Shown here: in pieces, positions 47,336 to 59,800 of the stretch
How the letters are laid out: each line of letters opens with the position of its first letter
Position numbering within the stretch: the stretch's first letter is position 1
Assembly: GCA_964016985.1 (NCBI GenBank)
Contig: OZ024826.1
Coordinates: forward strand, 39,411,070 to 39,475,069
Reading direction: 5' to 3'
Length of the DNA stretch: 64,000 nt
Origin: Anodontia alba
Lineage: Eukaryota; Mollusca; Bivalvia; Lucinida; Lucinidae
The notes under the pieces: generated by a model
The model's input: the letters and a program-made list of their open reading frames with translations, nothing else
The model's database searches: none
What the model was told of the DNA's origin: nothing
Program-made: the position numbers and the translations under genes

Positions 47336-47482
47336 AACCACCGAAGCGGTTCTAACGAGTGCCCACAATCTATGTTTTTGAGCAGAAATATGAAAAATAA
47401 TGTATACCCAGTAAACCCCCGTTTTACTATATAAAAGTTGGGTTAATAGGGGTCAAAATTATATAGGTATGTTTTCGTGATG
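47336..47482. mobile_element. MITE family D, right half only
   Basis: accaccgaagcggttctaac, gagtgcccacaatctatg, then the family right arm to tatgttttcgtgatg. The left half is absent. Confidence 0.65.
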
Positions 47483-47699
47483 TTGCCGCCTTCAATTACT
47501 AGAACTGACGTTGGGGTGGTCGGGTGGTGCGATGTTACGTCACCGGAGCGTCAAATGATATTGGCTTACAGTTGGGCAAGGCCTGCTACCCTTGTAGCAG
47601 GTAAGGGTAGAGGGGGATGTTTTTATTTCTTCTGCCTCTTCACTTTCATTCCCGTTCATTCCCGTTCCTCTTTCTTCCCTGTCCCTCTCTTTCATCTCC

Positions 47700-47802
47700 T
47701 CTACTATTTCTTCTATCTCTTTTCTCCCTTTTTCTGAGAAGCGACAAAAATGACCCACAAGTGTTGACGTGTCGTTAAACCCCAACACAATCAATCAATC
47801 AG
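47700..47802 (+). mobile_element. Retroposon tail with (AATC)n end
   Basis: GTCGTTAAACCCCAACAC followed by AATCAATCAATC resembles the 3' end of mollusc SINE/LINE families, a diverged relative of the tail of the SINEs above. The boundary upstream is not clear. A similar tail (AATCAATCAGTCAGTCAG) ends at about 13094. Confidence 0.45.
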
Positions 47803-48113
47803 AACTGACAAATGCGGCAGAATACGCATGGCATAATCCGCAAGGAGAGAAGACCTGTCTTCTGACGGGTGCCCAACGACGACACAAATTCTGATTAGCA
47901 CCTTCGGTGTCGGCATGAAGAATCTTTGCTTCCGTGGCTCTTCCGTGGCTATCCAAAATGCGCCTAGTGAAAATTCTGATCAGACTGCGCGAATGCTTCT
48001 TTGCTGGGCTGGGAATGAATCTTCGCTGGGCACACATCTCTGAAGTGTTCTGCCTTCTGGCTCATATGGTTGGGAAAGTGTTGAATGTAGTTTTCTTCTT
48101 TCTCTCTTAACAG

Positions 48114-48366
48114 TTTGTGGTGGGCAATGGGAATCTTGCATAGTAGCAGTGATGGTGAGGATCTGGAGGAAGTTGAACAAACTTCTAGAACAAGGAGCGA
48201 CCCAAGAACGAATACATCGATGCTGTTGGAAAACATTTCCAAGACATTTGAACATTGGCAAGAAATAATTCTAAATATGAGAGAGAATCCGATGCCTGAA
48301 AAAGATGCACAGAAGTATTTGTATCAGGAAATGGTGGCCGCAAGGGACAGTCTAAATGCGATAGTG
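48114..48366 (+). CDS. Exon 1 of MIEAP-like gene (first coding exon found)
   Basis: A pyrimidine-rich acceptor (ctttctctcttaacag) precedes 48114, and the donor is gtatgt at 48367. The only frame open across the exon has an in-frame TAG at 48088, so coding must begin after that or come through the splice. The ATG at 48127 gives MGILHSSSDGEDLEE, an acidic Ser-rich start, then LLENISKTFEHWQEII and QEMVAARDSLNAIV. The donor is phase 0. The other two frames contain stops. Confidence 0.75.
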
Positions 48367-51300
48367 GTATGTGCAAAGCGTTGTCGAGAAAATGAACGAG
48401 AAAAACATATGCAAAGCAAAAAAAAAAAAAACGCCGAAATCAGCCCGCTTGAAGAGGTAACTTCGGTGTTTGAAAAATTTGTCAGCTATCGCTGTTGGAT
48501 GTTGGACCTCTGTTTTCTCCATCTTTTTTTTTTCGGTCTGCATCTTTTTTTCGGTCTGAATCCACCAGAATCAAAGAGAGAGAGAGAGAGATTATTGCCA
48601 TCCGGTTCTTGATTTACTCTTGATTATCACCCTTTTGGAAACAATGGATGTGTCCAAATGCAGAGCCGAAAAAGTCTGTTTGAGAAACTCTAGGTTTTAA
48701 GGGTTGATGAAAATTTAGATTGACCATACCTTCCATTTTGATCTTCCTCGCTTTAGTAAAATTTTAGCTTGCCTGTACGGATGTGCAGGTAGAGCAATAG
48801 CATCACCAAGGGGTCGGTGTGTTTTTGGTTAAAGTTTTTAAAGTGCTATATCTCCTGAACCTCTGGTGGAAGTAGTTCATACTTGCCCTGATGTTAGATA
48901 CTTTTCTGAAGTTTGATGCTGTACCATCCTCAACCACATGTGACCTTAAAGTGTTACAGTAGACCTTCAAAAGTTCGAACATTTTTGGGACCATAGAAAT
49001 TAGTTCGAGACAAAGATAGTTCGAGCCATTGAGGGTAAATCAAAGCCCCAGGCTAGAAGACAAAAGGGGATAATTTAGGAATGTCTTTTCGATCTTCTAT
49101 AAAATAATGGTATATTGTGTGTATTCATTAGAATCGCCCCAGTGAGGCGATTCTAATGAGTACACACAACATATATATTTTGATAAGATAAGAAAATTTC
49201 CTTAAAATATCTCTAAATATTTTTTCCTTGAGCTATTGGAAGAATTTTCTATGGACAAAACCGTTCGAATCATACAGGGTAAACGAGCCATCCGTGCTGA
49301 AGCCAATGTTATACATTTTGTACTGTAGTGTTTGATTAATGTTATTTTAGAGGCAAAGCGCGAAGCATGCAAGCTACGCTGTCCAGCTCTTATTGATGTG
49401 TTTGTTTCAGGAACATATATCACTCAGAATCTCAACAGAATCTCGAGGTGCTAAAATCAAAGCCAAACACAAGAACGATTACAAGCTCTCGAAACCAGAA
49501 AAAGCTAAGATGAAATTTGTTTCAAAACCACTAGACCCACAGGTCGATGGCCTTCTGACAGAGTATGTAGAATTAAATAAACTGTACCAGCAACAAACCG
49601 CTGACTTAACGGAAAGATGTGCGAGTCTGAAGCATGCATTATCAATGCTTGACAAAGAGAGAGAAGATATCTTTTTGAGGTAAATGGACGTAACCCATTT
49701 AAGCCTAGTGTTCCATAAGGGGGAGATTGACAAACAGTGTAGACTCAGATCAGACGCCGCAGAATGTGGCGTCTGATCCGGATCTGCACTTTTTGCATTA
49801 AATACAGGAATTTCTATAAATATGGTAATAATAAAAACTTACCAGATACCCCTTATATTGGAAATGGATCAGTCCGAAGAATGAAAGAAGAATCCATTCG
49901 GCATAAATGGGTTAATATTCAACATTGCTGTTTCGGTCTTGGGGTGGATCTCGGACTACGAAAACATTATCGGCTAAGTTGCTGGCCCATCATTTGTGTT
50001 CAGTTTTATTCTTAGCATTACGAAAACATGCTGATTCAAATATATATCACCACTATAAACTGAAAGTTTTCAGATAAAAATTCTGATATTTTTCGTATTT
50101 CTGTTCAAAACATAGGTGGTGGGTACTTGTTAGAACCGCCTCGCCGAGGCGGTTCTAACAAGTACCAACAATCTATATTTCGAACAGAAATATGAAAAAA
50201 TAATGTATACCCCAGTAAACCCCACTTTTACTATATAAAAGTGAGGTTTAAGGGATTCAAAATTACAGGTATGTTTTCGTGAAGGTCTTCCTGAGGCACA
50301 CACAAAAACAAGTATAAGGAACAAACAATGACAGGATACAGCGAAATAGTTGCTATAATCGATAGACCAATAAAACAGTGTACAGACGACTCGACTCGAA
50401 GTTCAAGGGACTGTCTGAGATATTTCGTTATATTCATACCTCGACATATGACTTGCAGAATTGAGGAAAAATAAATCAAACACGAACAAGCACATTTCAC
50501 AAATGATTATGTAATTTGACTCATGAAGTTAGAGATATATTGAAAACATTCACAATATTTTGTTACCTGTTGTTAGATTTCCATGTAAAAACAGGGGCCA
50601 GATTTTCATTTCGAGATAAGCGGTAATTCCAGACAAGCGAAGTCGAGATAACGAGACTCGACTGTAATTGCAACAGAGGAGCATCCTTCGAAAGCAGCTC
50701 CAAATTACAAATATGGGTTCAATACGCATAATATGCTGATGTATAACTATTGCACCATTGCTGAGCATTAATGTCTTGAACACGTATTCATGGTCCCAAA
50801 AATGTTCTAGCCATTGAAGTTCGACTGTATTATAGGGGAACATTTGGGTGCGCATTACATAGAATTGTTAACAAAATGTATTTCCACATACATTATTTGT
50901 AGGTTAAGCAAGTTAACAAGTGAACAGTTGACAAGCAATAATCCAAATGTGCCGGATCTTTCCGATCCTGATCGGCCGACCAAACTTGGAGAGGTATCAT
51001 CAGATTTATATGACGACGAATGGAGAGAAGCCTTTGAAGCTTTACTATCAGGAGGGCGAAACGAAAGATGTTCTATCAGAATTCTTTTAGAAACGTTTCT
51101 GGTACAGTATATAGGACTAAAATATCCTTTATTTATTTATTTATTTATTTATATGTTTCATTTTATTTATTTATTCAGTTTATATGTTTCATTATTATAC
51201 CCTCCCCCACTCAAATTGTGTAAGTGTGTGTGTGCGCGGAAGTGGCATGGTTGGTTGTAGGGGGTTGGGGTGGGGGCGGGGGCAAGGGGCCAGTCATTAC

Positions 51301-54300
51301 CTTACGGAATATGGGGTCTCTAATAAGCATTGCTTATTACCACTTCTTATTTATTTACGTACGCTGCTGTCTAAACGCACGAGCCGTAACATGAGATAAC
51401 GTACCTTCTGACACGTGCGACCAATGTAGACTGACATCAGCCTGCATACCCACACAATCTGGTCAGAGCCTTGGTTGTCTGCATGAAGAAAACTTGCATT
51501 CTTGTCTATTCAATATGCGCTGAACCATCACCGGTCGCACATGTCCAAAGGTTCTGAAGTTGCAGCTTGTATGTCTTTTGTTTACAGGTTGGTAAACCTG
51601 AGCTACATTTGGTAATAATCTTATTTTCCTTATTATCTGAAAGAACTATTTCCAAATGAAATTCAGCTGCCCCTTGTTTGCTATAAAACGCTGCAGGGGA
51701 TTGGATATTGAAATTTTTGGTGCAGTCTGATCAGAATCCTTACAGCCCGTTTTTTGGATGGCTAAGGATGCACAGTTTCTTCAAGCGGATGACGAAGACT
51801 CTGATCAGACTGCGCGGATGCACTGATTTGAGTCTTCGCTAGGCATACATGTCAGAATGTACGTTTTCTTACACTGAGCCTTATATAGGTTAGAAGTTGT
51901 TTTTTTTTTCTTTTTTTGACAGGATATTTTCAACTTCTGTAAACAGAAAAGATCCAGTCTTGTTGACAGTTCACAGAAAAGTGTAAGGGACCTGCTAGAA
52001 AATGCCGATTCTGATGTTTGCGCAAAGGTTAGTACATGACATAATAACAGCATATGAAGTTCCTTGTACATTGTAACTTCTGAACCCTGATTCCCGTTTT
52101 GTTGTTGCTATTTTACTACATAAATTGATAGAAATAACTGGACTTAATGCAAACAGTGTAGACCCTGATCAGACGCCGCATTCTGCAGCGTCTGATCAGA
52201 GTCTGCACTGTTTGCCATTTGCAGAATGCAGCGTCTGATCAGGGTCTACACTGTTTACATTAAGTTCAGAAATTTCTACAAAGCATGATAATAATAACTA
52301 CTAATCAGACACCCTTTATATAGCAAATGGACCTGTCCAAAGAGTTTAGGTAGAAGAGACCATTCGGCAAAAATCGGTTAACCTGGTCGCTGAAAAGGGG
52401 CGGAACCCAACATCTTGCAAGCACATTAGCTGATTCTAAATAAATAAAAGTAGACATCATATATGGGTAGCATGTTTTGTGTATTTGAGATGATGATTTA
52501 TAGCACTGTATGCTTTGATTCTAAGCATATTTTCCTTCACTGCTTATATCAACAACTTGAGGATTTGGGTTATGGAATGTATGTATGTATGTATGTATGT
52601 AAACATAATATACCCATTTATGTGTCTATATAGCTTTTTTCTAGATTATGCTTGAAAACCGCACTGATTGTACAGTTCATTTTACTTTCAATCTGGCGGC
52701 GCCTTTAACTTTTTCACATAAACGACTTTCTGAGGTTTTTTTTTTATGGCTTTCAGTCGAACTTTAACCTCTCATATGTTTGAAGTTAGGCATACAGAAT
52801 CTTTGTACCCAGTAAAACGCAACTTCTTAACAACGTCGTTTTGATGTAGCTACAAAATCATCAAGACGTCGTGGCGACGTCCAAACGACGCTTTTACGAC
52901 TTTACGTGTTAGCTGGGTAGTTAAACATATTTTTTTCATTTGATGTTTGCGTTGAAAAAGGACATTTAATGTTATTATTATTATTATTATTATATTATTA
53001 TTATTATTTTTATTATTATTATTATTAGAAAATCTTAGATTAAAATGTAACTTGATAGTGTTTGTTAACCCATTTAAGCCTAGCGTCGCATAAATGGAAC
53101 ATTGGCAAACAGTGTAGACCCAGATCAGACGCTGCAGAATGCGGCGTCCGATCAGGGTCTATACTATTTGCATTAAGTACAGGAATTTCTATAAAATATG
53201 GTAATAATAAAAAATACCTAGACACTCCTTCTATTGAAAATGGACCTATTCAGAAAGTTGAGGTAGGAGAGTCCACTCGGCATAAATGGGTTAAATATGA
53301 CATTCATTTAACTTTACTAAAACATATATAACAAAGCATTGTAACATGTATAACAAAGCATTGTAACATGTGTAACAAAGCATTGTAACATGTATAAGAA
53401 AGCATTGTAACATGTGTAACAAAGCGTTGTTACATTTATAACCAAAAAAGCATTGTAACATGTATAACAAAGTATTGTAACATATGTAACAAAGCATTGT
53501 AACATATATAACAAAGCATTGTAACATGTATAACAAAGCATTTTAACACGTGTAACAAAGCATTGTAACATGTATAACAAAGCATTGTAACACGTGTAAC
53601 AAAGCGTTGTAACAGGTATAACAAAACATTGTAACGTGTATAACAAAGCATTGTAACATGTGTAACAAAGCGTTGTAACATGTATAACAAAACATTTTAA
53701 CATGTATAACAAAGCTTTGTCCATTTGGCTGCAACGTGAAAAAATGTACCTCATAACATGTCCTCCCTGCGAAATCTAATATCGGCGCAAGCCTCACCGA
53801 GGAGCCTCTAATGAGTCAAATTATGATAAAAAGCTCCTTATCTACAACTGTGGTTTAGGCGTATACGTTTTGTATTGGTGTGTTAGCATAATGTACTGAC
53901 TGGGCTGCAACGATGCTCAGGCAGATGTTGGTATGTACTCCGGGCATATGTTATCAGATACCTTTATATTCTTGTCGAGTAGCATGCATTTACTAAGAGT
54001 ATGGATTTTTTTCAGGCGAGGCTGAAGAGATCGAGAAGTATTGCTATAACAGAACCTCTACGCGAACCGGACATGGACAGTGTAAGGGTTACTTCTGGGC
54101 CTATGTTTCAATCATTCCTTAAATTAAGATTTGCAAAGCCTCTAATTGTCAGCCAATCAGATTACTTGATCCAGGTTGTTGATACAAATTCACATAGTGA
54201 ATGACAAACAGTGCAGATCCAGATCAGTTGATCTGGATCTACACTGTCTGCAAAGGCAGGGCTTACCCGGGTTCAGTAGGACCAGGATTAAGTGACTGTA

Positions 54301-55824
54301 CACCTAAACTCTGAGAAATGATTGTGAACCTGAGCTGAGAACAGTGTATTATGCAATACAGCAATTTCAATATCTTCGTTGATAAACATTTCTAATTGTG
54401 TGCATAAATTGTTGTTTCAAACAGGAAAAACTGAACGTATTTCTTTAATAAACCCATTCAGTCCTGTAATCCAAGGAAGAATCTGTTGGAAACGGCTCAT
54501 AATGAATCATCTCATCAGGATCTGCACTATTTGTCATATTCTATTCTTGATTTACAGTTGTCACCACTTTGGCAGCAATGGATGTATCCAAATGCAGAAA
54601 TGGATGAGTCTATTTCAGGAACTCGGGGTTGAAAGGGTTTAAATGAAGTAACTAGTTTTGAAAGGAAACGAAATGACTTCCTGTTGCAAAGTTTGTTACT
54701 TCCCTATGCTACATTGGAGAGGATGGAAAAAGTACTTCAGGTCTATCTATTCAATGCAGTTTTTTTTTTATTCAAATCCTTAGAATATTTACGGTAATCA
54801 CATAACTGTTCGTATGTTGAGGTTATACTGTAATAATCTCGATTTAGCAAAACAGTGTTATTTATATCCAAGCAAGAGGGTTAGCTTATATATTTAGATT
54901 ATAGCTTATCCGTTTTTAAGCATATAATTGCATGCATTGTATATATTTGCTGTATTGTGCAAATATAAGCGTTCGGATGACAGCGAACCTTAGACAGCTG
55001 CAGTGTCATTAGTTTCTGATATGGACTACACAGACTGGAAAAAAAAAATGATTGTAAACCTGAGCTCAGAACAGTGTATTATGCAATGCTGCAAATTCAA
55101 TACCTTCGTTGATAAACACTTCCAATTGTGTGCATAAATTGTTGTTTCAAACAGGAAAAGCTGAACATATTTCTTTAATTAACCATTCAGTCCTGTAAAC
55201 CAATGAAGAATCTTTTGGAAACGGCTCATAATGAATCATCTCTTCAGGATCTGCACTATTTGCCATACTCTATTCTTGATTTACAGTTGTCACCACTTTG
55301 GCAGCAATGGATGTATCCAAATGCAGAAATGGATGCGTCTATTTCAGGAACTCAGGGTTGAAAGGGTTTAAGTGAAGTAACCAGTTTTGAAAAGAAACGA
55401 AATGACTTCCTGTTGCAAAGTTTGTTACTTCCCTTTGCTACATTGGCGAGGATGGAAAAAGTACTTCAGGTCTATCTATTCAATGCAGTTTTTTTATTCA
55501 AATGCTTAAAACATTTACGGTAATCATATAACTGTCCGTATGTTGAGATTATACTGAAATAATATCGATTTAGAAATACAGTGTTATTTTTGGACGCAAA
55601 AATCCCACTGTATATTTTACATATTTATATCCAAGCCAGAGCGAAGAGGGTTAGCTTATATATTTGGATTATAGCTTATCCGTATAATTGCATGCGTTGT
55701 AAATGTTTGCTGTATTATGCATATATAAGCATTCGAATGACAGCGAACCTTAGGCAGCTGCAGTGTCATTAGTTTCTGATATGGACTACACAGGCTGGAA
55801 AAAACAACAACAACAACAACAACA

Positions 55825-55864
<40 letters not shown>

Positions 55865-56794
55865 AATAAATAAATAATAAATAAAAGATTGGCAGAGAGT
55901 GTAGATCCTGATGAGACGGCTCGTCACGAACAGGATTGACACTATTTTGCAAAAACGTTGTTTTGGTCTGCAGTGCTAAAAGGGTTTAATCACTTTGCTT
56001 TGAAAAGGTGTCTATTCTATAAGGGAAGAAGTTGCAACCTATGTAATCAAATCATTAATGAGAGGGCCCTTTTTTCAGAAAGGGGCAAAAAAAATTCTGA
56101 CAAAGTGTCTCCCCTTTAAAATGTATCTGTTCTCCTTAATATGTGAAGTTGGTTAGGGATATGATCTGCTGTGATATTCCTCTTGATTCAGAAACTGGAA
56201 CCATTATTAGAAGCAACAGAAAAGAATCTTTATTGGCATTGGATGAACAAATGTCAGGAAAACAAGAACCTCGACACTGAAGATAGGGTATGTACAGCAT
56301 ATAATTATAGTGAGATTGGTAGACATATTTACTTCTTATATGTCGGTATATTTCCCTAAGTGGCTTGTTATGTTGTTTAAAAATACAAATACAAACAGCA
56401 TGCATACGCTTTCATATATGTATATACGGAACATATACACATATGCATATGTAGTTGGTACTCATAAGCAGCGCCTGAAGTCGCTTTAATGAATACCCAA
56501 GCATATGTTTGCATGGGAACTTGAGAATATTATCCCAGAATTATCATCAATTACTTCTTCTTTACAAATCCTCTAATATGTATTGAACGCTTGAGTTTTG
56601 TAGATTTCTCGATAAAGAAAATGGTATAACAAGTCCTATATATAGTCTTACGGTCGTAAGTGGGAGTTAGAGACTACCATGTCATGGGCTACAGTATATA
56701 AAGGGGTCTCGTTGATCTTCTTTCGCTACCTTTAACCTTTCCGCGAAACATACCCCCTCACTGCTTGGTAAATAGAGTTTTTTTGTTTTTTTTT

Positions 56795-56826
<32 letters not shown>

Positions 56827-59800
56827 TAGGGTCAGGGTAGCTGACGGGCCGATAACGGCCCGCTATAGATTTATAAAGAATGCCTGCTGGGGAGATGAGG
56901 AACAAATCATGACAAAACAAACATCATATATGTAACCACCGATGCACAAACAAAGAAAACATATAACAACAGAGAAACCGTCATGGAAATGTCAGTAGAA
57001 AAACTGAGGAAGGTGTGTATGTGTGTGTTTGTTTGTTCAGGGGGTGGGGCGGGGCGAGGTGGGATGGGGTAGAGGGGGGCTTTTATCAGTTTTACTCGCG
57101 CAAAACCTCACTTTTATTCTTATGCAGATCAAAAATACAAACATATGTTCGGTCCGCGTACGGGTCATTTAGGCCTATCTCATCAGTGAAACATCATAAT
57201 GAAACATATATAATGGCGATTTGAAGGCAGAACACAAGAAAACCAGAGGTTCACGATGGGTCTAACAACAGACATGGACAGTCAAGCACCAACCTCCTGA
57301 AACAGATTAAGGAGGGGGCCTTCCTTTAATCTGAGGGACGACTCACCGTCGAACAATTAACAAGGGAAGCAAAGTTGTCATCCTTAATTGGGTTAACAAC
57401 TATGCATGCACTTTACCGCAGAATATCCATGTTCACGTTGTCTTAGATTTCATTCCAGATAGTCTTCCTGATGCACATGTTAAATTCGGTACCATTTCTG
57501 ACTAATCTGGTACAATAATCTTATATAAGGGATATGTTTCTCAGCTTTTATTTGGTTTTATCTCATTTTTGTGGGATATGATGGCTAGTGGATACGCATT
57601 AAAGTGAGAACATTCTAAAATGAATGTGTTTGTCTCTTTTTACATAGGCGGAAGACCCTAGCAGGATAGGATGTGTTTACCTGCTATATGGATTCCTCTT
57701 TAAAGGGGGCTATTATTACACGAAAGAATGAACGAATTTGCTATAAGGGGATGATGCAAAATTTGACCCTTTTTAATTAGCCTCTCTGAACAGAAAGGTG
57801 AATATTTTCCGACCAAAGTGACCACTCTTTGAAGGAATATACATACACAAGGTATTTGGTCAACTCTATAAGCGTCAGTAACTTGGCCAATCCATGCATA
57901 AACATTATAAGCTAAGTAGGATAACACTTGAAGTTGTTATGTATAAATCATCTTATTTTAGCGCGACTCAAACACATGCGTTCATGACAAGCAGGAGGAA
58001 CAAGACGAACAGAACAGTGCGGTTGAAGAGTTAGACAAACAGTTATATAAAATGCAAAAGGACATGAACACTGATCTTCAGAGATTACTGAAACAATTCG
58101 GGAAAGAACTTTTTCCAGTTATTGAAAAGGTACAATCTTACAGCCTTGAACTCTGTAAATATTTAACACTTAACATGCTGGGTAAACATTTCAGCAGATG
58201 ACATTTTCAAATATTTTTTCCTTACTTCTTTTGGAAAATATGATTTGATACTTCATGCAAATCGTCTAATTTGCATGAAGATTGAAATCCTATTTTCTAG
58301 GAAAAACAGAAAAATATCATCAGTTTGTCGTCTTCTAAATTTGCCCATAGCATGGTAAGTGATAAGCAGATTCAGTAATAGATACATCCGGCTTTAATAT
58401 TCGGGCCGCTTCTTTAAATACATTGTTAGATAATTTAAGACAAAAAATGCTCCAGATCAACTGATTGTAGCATTAATCTTTACCACTCTCTGGCTAATTC
58501 AGCAGGCCTCAAATAGGTAATATATAGCCTATCAAAGTAATGTCATTTGTATTCAGTCACCGACCTAACCGACTCGGCAGCTTCTGTGTTCATGTTGCTA
58601 GGCAATATTCGGGCCGCTTCTTTAAATACATTGTTAGATAATTTAAGACAAAAAATGCTCCAGATCAGCTCAGACTGATTGTAGCATTAATCTTTACCAC
58701 TCTCTGGCTAATTCAGCAGGCCTCAAATAGATTATATATAGCCTATCAAAGTAATGTTACGTATTCAGTCACCGACCTAACCGACTCGGCAGCTTCTGTG
58801 TTCATGTTGCTAGGCAACCGCGCTCACACATCCGAACACATCCGAACCGGCTCGTCCACAGCATCTTCTAGTTTCTCTAAGTCCTCAAATCTAACCCGTC
58901 GCATGATTTCTTTCGATCCAGAGAATAAGAAGGATGGGGTAACGTTTCCCATTTGTAGCGCACGAGTAGTGACGTTGGACCTGCTACCAAAAGCTCTGGA
59001 CGCTTCCTACGGAAAGCAGGTCGCAATGCCTTTTGAATATAGCCCTTCTTGTACGTGCCATTCACAGTTTGACGAGTGAGAACACCGCGGATATCATAGG
59101 CAAATATCATGAGCATCTTTAATTACCCTTGCTCGCGCCGAAACTTTAAGGCCTAGGAGAATTCGGCGTGTGCCATTCAGTGGCCTGTCTCTTCATGTCA
59201 GGCTCATATGATCTAACCGGTCTCGGCAGTAGAAAGATTCTAGAAAGTTATTTTCTTCTGTTTCAAAGTGAGAGAGTAAGTTGGTGGCTACAGTTAAACG
59301 ACATGTACTTGATGTGGTACCCAATGTGCCGACACCATTTTGCATTCGTACAGAAAGGAAAGCAATGATCAGGAATCGATAAAATTACCTAACACATTCT
59401 GTCCAAGACACAGAAGTAAACGAAAGACGCTTTTAAAGCAACGGCACCACAATCATAACACTACAAGCAGAAAGCCAAAAAGGCAGTTTCTTTCCCAAGA
59501 AAATAGCCAAACGGCTATCCAAAATAATCAGGCAGCAGCCGATTTACTTAAAAGTCATTAGGCCGGAGCCGTCATAGAGTCTGAGGCCCGACCCGCCGGC
59601 GTGCAACCAAAGAGGGACCCATAGTTAGGTTATCTGCCATGCATGCAGTCTATCGTATAAATGTTGTACCCAATCTTTATATGTTGTACCCAATCTTTAT
59701 ATCTCGAAGAATGATTTTACGAAATTGAGTGCTACCGTCAATGCAAGCATACATTTTTCTGAATTTCACCATAAAATTTAGGTTCCGATAAGGCCTTGTT

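Noticed and set aside
53291..53797. Minus-strand frames with LCYTCYNALLYM repeats
   Set aside because: Translation of the 22-bp minisatellite in several frames.
58798..59079. 93-codon plus-strand frame
   Set aside because: Antisense to recognisable mariner transposase motifs on the minus strand.
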